DNA of 10,734 nucleotides from Alistipes sp. UBA940. Lineage in GTDB: Bacteria > Bacteroidota > Bacteroidia > Bacteroidales > Rikenellaceae. The translations under genes were made by a program, and so were the position numbers. Positions 6,395-10,734 of this stretch are shown one piece after another (position 1 is the stretch's first letter; each line of letters begins with the position of its first letter). The stretch lies in contig DBDE01000028.1 in NCBI GenBank assembly GCA_002293425.1, forward strand, positions 1 through 10,734, written 5' to 3'. Under the pieces are notes generated by a model. The model was not told the origin of the DNA, ran no database searches, and saw only the letters and a program-made list of their open reading frames with translations.

Positions 6395-6478
6395 GCCCAA
6401 GTGGCGGAATTGGTAGACGCGCTCGTTTCAGGGGCGAGTTTTCGTGAGGAAGTGCAGGTTCGACTCCTGTCTTGGGCA
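6395..6478 (+). tRNA. tRNA-Leu, anticodon CAG
   Basis: The acceptor stem GCCCAAG/CTTGGGC is perfect. The D-arm is GCG...CGC with GGTAGA. The anticodon stem CTCGT/GCGAG holds loop TTCAGGG, giving anticodon CAG at 6429-6431. The long class II variable arm expected of leucine tRNAs is present, and the T-arm is GCAGG/CCTGT with loop TTCGACT. The discriminator is A6478. The 3' CCA is not encoded (ACT follows), so it must be added after transcription. It reads CUG codons. Confidence 0.97.
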
Positions 6479-6487
6479 CTGTAAATT

Positions 6488-6565
6488 CGGGGTGTAGCAC
6501 AGTCCGGTTAGCGCGCCAGCTTCGGGAGTTGGAGGTCGAAGGTTCGAATCCTTTCACCCCGACCA
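6488..6565 (+). tRNA. tRNA-Pro, anticodon CGG, CCA encoded
   Basis: Acceptor stem CGGGGTG/CACCCCG is perfect. The anticodon stem CCAGC/GTTGG holds loop TTCGGGA, so the anticodon is CGG, reading CCG codons. The T-arm is GAAGG/CCTTT with loop TTCGAAT. The discriminator A6562 is followed by an encoded CCA (6563-6565), unlike the neighbouring tRNA-Leu. The D-stem is GCAC/GCGC, with an A-C mismatch at its third pair where GCGC/GCGC would be expected. It lies 9 bp after tRNA-Leu and is probably co-transcribed with it from the promoter at 6377. Its last 15 bp plus CCA and AACAA recur at 6753-6775. Confidence 0.96.
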
Positions 6566-6569
6566 ACAA
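6547..6569 (+). repeat. Direct repeat copy 1: tRNA-Pro 3' end
   Basis: A 23-bp sequence beginning AATCCTTTCACCCCGACC and running 4 bp past the CCA is identical to 6753-6775. The copies are 206 bp apart. This is the arrangement left by integration at, or duplication of, a tRNA 3' end. Confidence 0.9.
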
Positions 6570-6578
6570 GTTTTTGAG

Positions 6579-6615
6579 AAAAGAACCGCCCAGCAGGGTG
6601 GTTCTTTTGTTTTTT
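6579..6615 (+). terminator. Intrinsic terminator of the tRNA-Leu/tRNA-Pro unit
   Basis: Stem AAGAACCGCCC (6581-6591) pairs with GGGTGGTTCTT (6596-6606) around loop AGCA, extendable by two A-T pairs on the outside. T6 follows at 6610-6615. It is a strong rho-independent terminator 14 bp after the tRNA CCA. Confidence 0.9.
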
Positions 6616-6619
6616 GCCT

Positions 6620-6653
6620 GGCCCTGAGCCAAGCTTGCTTGAGCGAAAGGGTC
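6620..6653 (+). repeat. Palindromic hairpin element
   Basis: GGCCCT (6620-6625) pairs with AGGGTC (6648-6653, one G-T pair); inside are GC/GC and CAAG/CTTG around a 4-nt loop. It lies between the tRNA terminator and the tRNA-Pro relic and may be a small REP-like palindrome. No T-run follows. Confidence 0.5.
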
Positions 6654-6693
6654 GGGTGAAAAACAAAGAAACTAACGGAGTGGTTTTTTGAAA

Positions 6694-6771
6694 AAAATTG
6701 TTGCACAGTCGCCCCGCGGGAGCGTTAAACGGATCACGAGCGTCAAGCGAGTAATCCTTTCACCCCGACCA
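6694..6771 (+). pseudogene. Decayed tRNA-Pro copy (relic), possible attachment-site scar
   Basis: Placed at a constant offset of 206 bp from the intact tRNA-Pro, this stretch matches it without gaps at 11 of 12 positions in 6699-6710 (including GCACAGTC of the D-arm, with its unusual A) and at all positions of 6753-6771 (the match runs on to 6775). The 42 bp between (6711-6752) have the same length as in the gene but little similarity. The acceptor 5' strand, anticodon arm and T-loop are lost, so it cannot be a working tRNA. It could be a tandem duplicate whose middle was replaced or decayed, or an att-like remnant of an integrated element now gone. Confidence 0.6.
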
Positions 6772-6775
6772 ACAA
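6753..6775 (+). repeat. Direct repeat copy 2: tRNA-Pro 3' end
   Basis: This is the second identical copy of the 23-bp tRNA-Pro 3' sequence at 6547-6569. As after the first copy, a terminator-like hairpin follows. Confidence 0.9.
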
Positions 6776-6805
6776 AAAGTCATTCTTTCGGGAGTGGCTT
6801 TTTTT
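6774..6805 (+). terminator. Terminator-like hairpin after the tRNA-Pro relic
   Basis: AAAAAGTCA (6774-6782) pairs with TGGCTTTTT (6795-6803, one G-T pair) around a 12-nt loop, ending in a T-run to 6805. Its position relative to the relic mirrors that of the real terminator relative to the intact tRNA. It is weaker than the first and overlaps the grpE promoter region. Confidence 0.6.
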
Positions 6806-6808
6806 CGT

Positions 6809-6816
6809 TATCTTTG
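6809..6816 (+). promoter_or_regulatory. Bacteroidota-type -7 promoter box for the grpE-dnaJ-mutL operon
   Basis: TATCTTTG matches TAnnTTTG and predicts a start near 6823, about 25 nt before the grpE ATG. A TTTCG at 6786-6790 sits at about the right distance for a -33 element. No CIRCE (HrcA) inverted repeat is visible. Confidence 0.7.
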
Positions 6817-6847
6817 TCGCTGGTACGCATTTTGACGGAAAAAGGTT

Positions 6848-7384
6848 ATGAAAGAGAAAGATATTAATATGCAAGAGACTGATAATCAGCAATTTACGGC
6901 CGACGAAAGTTTCGATACCCCTGTTGAACCGCAGTGCGAGACGTCGGCCGAGACTGACAGTTTGGCAGAGATGACCGATAAGTATGTCAGGTTGGTGGCC
7001 GAGTTCGACAACTATCGCAAGCGCACCAATGCCGAAAAACTCCAACTTATCGAGGCGGGGTCTGTCGAGGTTATGCGCCCGTTGTTGGAGGTGCTGGACG
7101 ACTTGGATCGCGCTATGGAGGCTATCCGCAGTGCTACCGACGTGGAGGCCGTCAAGGAGGGTATTATGTTGATAGACAATAAGTTACGGAACATTTTAAC
7201 CTCAAAAGGCCTGACCCCCATCGACGCGATGGGCTCTGAGCTCGACACCGATCTTCACGAGGCTGTGGCGCGTGTGGAAACTCCCGACGCCGAGCAGAAG
7301 GGGCGCATCGTCGATGTGGTGCAGAAGGGTTACAAGCTCAGGGACAAAGTGATAAGGTATGCGAAAGTCGTTGTGGGACAATAA
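6848..7384 (+). CDS. grpE: Nucleotide exchange factor GrpE
   Basis: 178 aa, normal for GrpE. It speeds ADP release from DnaK in the cytoplasm and acts as a homodimer. Residues 1-35 are acidic and probably disordered. A long coiled-coil helix follows (about 38-70) with FDNYRKRT at 53-60. The C-terminal beta domain holds the family signature, starting GRIVDVVQKGYKLRD at 152 and running to YAKVVV. A second in-frame ATG at 6869 would remove seven residues; 6848 is kept because it lies closest to the predicted promoter and extends the same acidic tail. dnaJ follows after 3 bp, so the two are almost certainly co-transcribed. dnaK is not in the window. Confidence 0.96.
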   Translation: MKEKDINMQETDNQQFTADESFDTPVEPQCETSAETDSLAEMTDKYVRLVAEFDNYRKRTNAEKLQLIEAGSVEVMRPLLEVLDDLDRAMEAIRSATDVEAVKEGIMLIDNKLRNILTSKGLTPIDAMGSELDTDLHEAVARVETPDAEQKGRIVDVVQKGYKLRDKVIRYAKVVVGQ

Positions 7385-7387
7385 GTT

Positions 7388-8581
7388 ATGGCAAGCAAAC
7401 GGGATTATTATGAGGTGCTGGGCGTGTCGAAGGGCGCGAGTGCCGACGAGATAAAAAAGGCCTATCGCAAGGCCGCTTTGAAGTACCATCCGGACAAGAA
7501 TCCGGGCGATAAGGCTGCTGAGGAGAGCTTCAAGGAGGCCGCCGAAGCGTATGATGTGCTTAGCAATCCGGAGAAGAAGGCACGTTATGACCAGTTTGGG
7601 CACGCCGGACCGCAGATGGGCGGCTTTGGTGGCGGTGGTGGGGCCTATTCGTCGCAGGGCGGGTTTACGATGGAGGATATTTTCCGCAATTTCGGCGACA
7701 TTTTCGGTGGTCACTTTGGCGGTGGCGGCGGGTTCGAGGACGATTTCGGCGGGATGTATGGCTTTGGCGGCGGACAGAGGCGGACGGTCAACCGAGGCAG
7801 CGATCTGAGGGTGAAGGTCAAGCTGACCCTTAAAGAGATCGTTCACGGGACGACCAAGAAGCTCAAGATAACCAAACTTGTGCCGTGTGATAAGTGCGGC
7901 GGGACGGGGGCGAAGGATAAGGATTCGTATAAGACTTGCCCGACGTGTAATGGCTCGGGGGTTGAGACGCGCACGGTGAATACCATTTTTGGCCGCACGC
8001 AGACCACTCAGGTGTGCCATCAGTGCGGCGGGAGCGGAAAGATTATTACGGCTAATTGCGATAAGTGCGGTGGTGAGGGGACGTTGAAGGCGCAGGAGGT
8101 TGTGGAGATTCGCATTCCGGCGGGTGTTGGCGAGGGTATGCAGCTCACGGTGAGTGGCAAGGGCAATGCGGCGAGGCATGGTGGGGTGAGTGGCGATTTG
8201 TTGGTGATTATCGAGGAAGAGCGGAGCGCGGAGTTGCATAGGGACGGGTTGGATTTGTTGTATAATCTCAATATTTCGGTTCCGACGGCTATTTTGGGTG
8301 GTTCGGCGGAGGTTCCGACGGTGGATGGGAGGGCTAAGATCACTATCGAGGCGGGGACTTTGGCTGGGAAGGTTTTGCGGTTGAAGGGCAAGGGGGTTCC
8401 GGAGGTGAATGGTTATCGGGTGGGCGATTTGTTGGTGGTGATAGATATTGCGGTTCCGGGGAAGTTGACGGCGGAGGAGCGGAAGTTGGTTGAGGAGCTG
8501 GGTCGGAAACCTGCTTTTTCGAAGGCGACGAGCGCGGGCTCGCAGAACATTTTCGATCGAATGCGTAGCTTTTTCAGGTAG
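7388..8581 (+). CDS. dnaJ: Chaperone DnaJ (type I Hsp40)
   Basis: 397 aa. DnaJ delivers unfolded substrates to DnaK and stimulates its ATPase. All type I domains are present: a J-domain (about 5-70) with HPD at 34-36; a Gly/Phe-rich linker (about 72-130); a zinc domain with four CxxCxGxG repeats at Cys167/170, Cys184/187, Cys210/213 and Cys224/227, all eight cysteines intact; and C-terminal substrate-binding beta domains to about 357, then a dimerisation tail. It starts 3 bp after grpE and a 97-aa gene starts 6 bp after it. Codon use shifts within the gene: the first half uses many C-ending codons, the last third mostly G- and T-ending ones. Confidence 0.97.
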   Translation: MASKRDYYEVLGVSKGASADEIKKAYRKAALKYHPDKNPGDKAAEESFKEAAEAYDVLSNPEKKARYDQFGHAGPQMGGFGGGGGAYSSQGGFTMEDIFRNFGDIFGGHFGGGGGFEDDFGGMYGFGGGQRRTVNRGSDLRVKVKLTLKEIVHGTTKKLKITKLVPCDKCGGTGAKDKDSYKTCPTCNGSGVETRTVNTIFGRTQTTQVCHQCGGSGKIITANCDKCGGEGTLKAQEVVEIRIPAGVGEGMQLTVSGKGNAARHGGVSGDLLVIIEEERSAELHRDGLDLLYNLNISVPTAILGGSAEVPTVDGRAKITIEAGTLAGKVLRLKGKGVPEVNGYRVGDLLVVIDIAVPGKLTAEERKLVEELGRKPAFSKATSAGSQNIFDRMRSFFR

Positions 8582-8587
8582 ATTGTT

Positions 8588-8881
8588 ATGGCACTATTTT
8601 TTTCTCAGCGGCGGCCGCGGGGGTTCGGGTACAAGCCGCGGTACTATGATCCCGAGGCGGAGAGGCGCGAAGAGCGCAAACGTGTCGTTTTGGGTGCCGA
8701 TTATAAGAGCCCCGATTCGGCGGACAACTATGTTCCCGGGTCTATCCTGCGTCAGCACGTCTCGGCTCGGCGGGGGATGAGCGCGGCCGAGAATATGCGC
8801 AAACGTCGGCGCAAGACCATACGGCCGGTGATTCTGGTCGGGGTGGTGGTTTTGGTCATACTTTTGTTGATGAATTTATAA
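8588..8881 (+). CDS. Small membrane protein of unknown function between dnaJ and mutL
   Basis: 97 aa. The N-terminal half is basic and aromatic (FFSQRRPRGFGYKPRYYDPEAE), followed by a charged stretch, a KRRRK cluster (72-76) and one C-terminal hydrophobic helix at about 79-96. This suggests a tail-anchored inner-membrane protein with its basic N-terminal part in the cytoplasm. Small proteins with a similar PR-Y-PRYYDPE beginning occur before mutL in other Bacteroidota, as far as I recall, but I know of no assigned function. It lies 6 bp after dnaJ and 8 bp before mutL, so it belongs to the operon. The tight spacing and the clear membrane segment support it being a real gene. Confidence 0.82.
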   Translation: MALFFSQRRPRGFGYKPRYYDPEAERREERKRVVLGADYKSPDSADNYVPGSILRQHVSARRGMSAAENMRKRRRKTIRPVILVGVVVLVILLLMNL

Positions 8882-8889
8882 CTATTCCC

Positions 8890-10668
8890 GTGAGCTCGCG
8901 AATAAAACTTTTGCCCGATTCCGTTGCAAATCAGATTGCTGCCGGCGAGGTGGTCAATCGCCCTGCATCGGTGGTTAAGGAGTTGATGGAGAACGCGGTG
9001 GATGCCGGAGCGACGACGGTGACGGTCAATTTTCGGGACGGGGGGCGGGAGCTTATTCAGATCAAGGACGACGGGGTGGGGATGACGCCGCAAGATGCGA
9101 GGCTGGCTTTCGAACGGCACGCGACGAGCAAGATATCGAGCGTGGAGGATATTTACTCGCTGGTCACTTTTGGGTTTCGGGGCGAGGCTTTGGCCAGTAT
9201 TGCGGCGGTGGCTCAGGTAGAGATGCACACGCGGACGGCGGGTGAGGATGTGGGGACGCGGCTGGTTATCGAGGGCGGGGTTCACAGGGATTCGGGGGTT
9301 GTTGCGACTGCGCCAGGGACGCAGATTTTTGTGCGGAACCTTTTTTATAATGTTCCGGCGCGGAAGAAGTTTTTGGATAAGGGGAGCCACGAGTCGGGTT
9401 ATGTTTTGGCGGAGTTTCAGCGGGCGGCGTTGGCCCATCCCGAGGTTGGGTTCCAGCTGTTTCGGGACGATGTTGCGGTTTACAATTTGCCGGCGGGGAC
9501 GTTGCACCAGCGGGTTGTGGGCGTTGCGGGAAAGGCTTTGGGGGGGAAGTTGTTGGAGGTCGGGGTTCAGACTTCTATTGCCACTGTGCGCGGGTTTATC
9601 GGCAGTCCCGATTCGGCGCGGAAGCGAATGAGAGAGCAGTTTTTGTTCGTTAACGGGCGGTTTTTCAAGAATGTTTTCTTTCATCGGGCGATTTTGAAGG
9701 CTTACGATAAGTTGATCCCGTTCGGGGTGCAGCCGTCGTATTTCATCTATTTGGAGATCGATCCCGATCAGATAGACGTCAATGTCCATCCGCAGAAGAC
9801 AGAGGTGAAGTTCGCCAATCATACGGCGGTTTGGCAGATAATTAACGCTACGGTGCGGGAGACGCTGGCTAAGAGCGGTGCGGTGCCGATGATGGATTTC
9901 GACGATGAATTTCGCGGGGTGGATATTCCGACGTTGGGATCTTCGCCGGTGGTGGGTGTCGATTTTTCGGTGCGAGAGCCGTTGTCGTCGAGTTTGACGG
10001 ATTACAATCCGTTTGAGTACGCTTCCGAGGGGAGCGGGTTTTTGCCGAGCGGGGACATTTTCGATGGGGTGCCCGAGGTGGAGGATTCGGTTGGTTTTTC
10101 GGATGTGGTTCCTTTGGGCGAGGGTTATGTGGCGGCCAGATTCGGTGGTCGGTTTGTGGCGGTGGATTTGCGTCGTGCGAGGGAGGCTGTGTTGTTCGAT
10201 CGGTTGCAGGGGGTTGTGGGCGGTGGGGGGAGTGTGACCCAGAGCTTGCTTTTTGTGGAGCGAATGGTTTTTTCGGTCGAGGATTATGAGTTGTTGCGGG
10301 ACAGTTTGGGGGAGTTCGAGGGTTTCGGGTTCGAGTTGAGACTGGGTGACGATTTGGGGGTGGAGGTGTTGGGCGTTCCGGCCGAGATCGGTTCGGTGGC
10401 GGTGGATGAGTTGGTTTACGGGATGTTGGATGCTTTGCGCGAGGGGGTTGAGGGGGGCGAGGATGGGGAGGAGAGGCGTCGGCGTACTTTGGCGGCGGTG
10501 TTGGCTCGAAGCGGGGCGCGTGGGGGTGGGGGCGGAGGGTTTTCGGTGGCGGAGACGGGGGTTTTGTTGGAGGCTTTGGCGGGGGTGGCTAATTTCAGTT
10601 TCACACCTTCGGGCAAGGCTGTTATGGTCGAGATTACTTTGGATGAGATTCGCAAAAAATTGGGTTGA
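8890..10668 (+). CDS. mutL: DNA mismatch repair protein MutL
   Basis: 592 aa, starting at a GTG 8 bp after the preceding gene; no ATG fits, since the family start SxIKLLPDSVANQIAAGEV follows at once. MutL links mismatch recognition by MutS to strand removal. The GHKL ATPase domain is intact: ENAVDAG (34-40), DDGVGM (60-65), GFRGEALASI (95-104) and the NVHPQKTEVKF motif (298-308). A linker (about 330-405) leads to the C-terminal dimerisation domain. There the endonuclease motif DQHA(X)2E(X)4E aligns with DLRRAREAVLFD (426-437), losing the Gln and both His positions. The usual CPHGRP metal motif reads TPSGKA (572-577) and the ACR-type cysteine motif is Gly-rich (GARGGGGGG). Endonuclease activity is therefore doubtful. 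Confidence 0.95.
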   Translation: MSSRIKLLPDSVANQIAAGEVVNRPASVVKELMENAVDAGATTVTVNFRDGGRELIQIKDDGVGMTPQDARLAFERHATSKISSVEDIYSLVTFGFRGEALASIAAVAQVEMHTRTAGEDVGTRLVIEGGVHRDSGVVATAPGTQIFVRNLFYNVPARKKFLDKGSHESGYVLAEFQRAALAHPEVGFQLFRDDVAVYNLPAGTLHQRVVGVAGKALGGKLLEVGVQTSIATVRGFIGSPDSARKRMREQFLFVNGRFFKNVFFHRAILKAYDKLIPFGVQPSYFIYLEIDPDQIDVNVHPQKTEVKFANHTAVWQIINATVRETLAKSGAVPMMDFDDEFRGVDIPTLGSSPVVGVDFSVREPLSSSLTDYNPFEYASEGSGFLPSGDIFDGVPEVEDSVGFSDVVPLGEGYVAARFGGRFVAVDLRRAREAVLFDRLQGVVGGGGSVTQSLLFVERMVFSVEDYELLRDSLGEFEGFGFELRLGDDLGVEVLGVPAEIGSVAVDELVYGMLDALREGVEGGEDGEERRRRTLAAVLARSGARGGGGGGFSVAETGVLLEALAGVANFSFTPSGKAVMVEITLDEIRKKLG

Positions 10669-10670
10669 TT

Positions 10671-10734
10671 ATGAATAAAGTTGTCCAGAGCCTTTTGTTG
10701 GTCAATGCCGCGCTTTGGGTGGTGTGGTTGTTGG
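10671..10734 (+). CDS. Start of a membrane protein gene, cut by the window edge
   Basis: An ATG 2 bp after the mutL stop opens 21 codons to the window end: MNKVVQSLLLVNAALWVVWLL. This is the beginning of a hydrophobic segment. Rhomboid-family protease genes often follow mutL in Bacteroidota and begin with a similar short basic start and LLxxN helix, so rhomboid is one possibility, but too little is visible to assign a family. Confidence 0.55.
   Translation, partial: MNKVVQSLLLVNAALWVVWLL

Noticed and set aside
6303..6632. Minus-strand open frame of 109 codons across both tRNA genes
   Set aside because: It is antisense to two well-folded tRNAs. Peptides with VGVKGFEPSTSNSRS and GVEPALPHE are typical false translations of tRNA genes.
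6806..6847. CIRCE/HrcA operator before grpE
   Set aside because: No TTAGCACTC and GAGTGCTAA arms are present; only the -7 box is seen.
6743..7045. Minus-strand 100-codon frame overlapping the grpE start
   Set aside because: It runs antisense to grpE and its promoter, and its LVGVKGLLA end is only the reverse of the tRNA-Pro 3' repeat.
8752..9822. Minus-strand frame of 356 codons opposite mutL
   Set aside because: It is the antisense shadow of the conserved MutL ATPase domain, with an Arg/Pro/His-rich composition.
1..10734. CRISPR array, insertion sequence or integrase gene
   Set aside because: No spaced repeat array, transposase or recombinase frame was seen. The only direct repeats are the heptamer tracts and the tRNA-Pro 3' end pair.

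Overview
The window looks like part of the chromosome of a member of the Bacteroidota, most likely order Bacteroidales; an Alistipes/Rikenellaceae-like genome would fit, but that narrower placement is inference. The reasons are: genes with no clear Shine-Dalgarno sequence, three promoters with the Bacteroidota -7 box TAnnTTTG (at the SRP RNA, the tRNA pair and grpE), a small SRP RNA, and Bacteroidota-type riboflavin synthase, MltG and MutL. All protein genes lie on the + strand. The one clear minus-strand gene is the SRP RNA. No phage, transposase or CRISPR genes are visible, so most of the window is housekeeping. The unusual material is in the spaces between genes.

Layout. 1-498: the C-terminal part of a radical SAM protein, overlapping by ATGA with a lipoprotein (495-1877) that joins a DUF1080-like beta-sandwich to a PHP/amidohydrolase-like domain. 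1887-2480: riboflavin synthase. 2557-3483: a membrane sensor histidine kinase with no response regulator beside it. 3484-3763: a 280-bp stretch with no credible gene but several hairpins. 3764-5143: a MATE exporter. 5206-5313 (minus): SRP RNA, divergent from mltG (5345-6352). 6395-6565: tRNA-Leu(CAG) and tRNA-Pro(CGG) with a strong terminator, followed at 6694-6771 by a decayed tRNA-Pro copy. 6848-10668: grpE, dnaJ, a 97-aa membrane protein and mutL, tightly spaced and probably one operon, running into the first 21 codons of another gene at the window edge.

Functions. grpE and dnaJ encode the DnaK co-chaperones; no dnaK is in the window. mutL encodes the mismatch-repair ATPase, and here its C-terminal nuclease and metal motifs look degenerate. 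mltG is the endolytic transglycosylase that releases or terminates peptidoglycan strands. SRP RNA supports co-translational membrane targeting.

The most notable non-gene signals are: (a) a tRNA-Pro relic exactly 206 bp downstream of the intact gene, sharing its last 23 bp and, in register, part of the D-arm; (b) one family of heptamer repeats at four places, one of which encodes the lipoprotein's signal peptide with a 21-nt (7-residue) period; (c) the structured intergenic region 3484-3763. I see no clear new multi-gene system.
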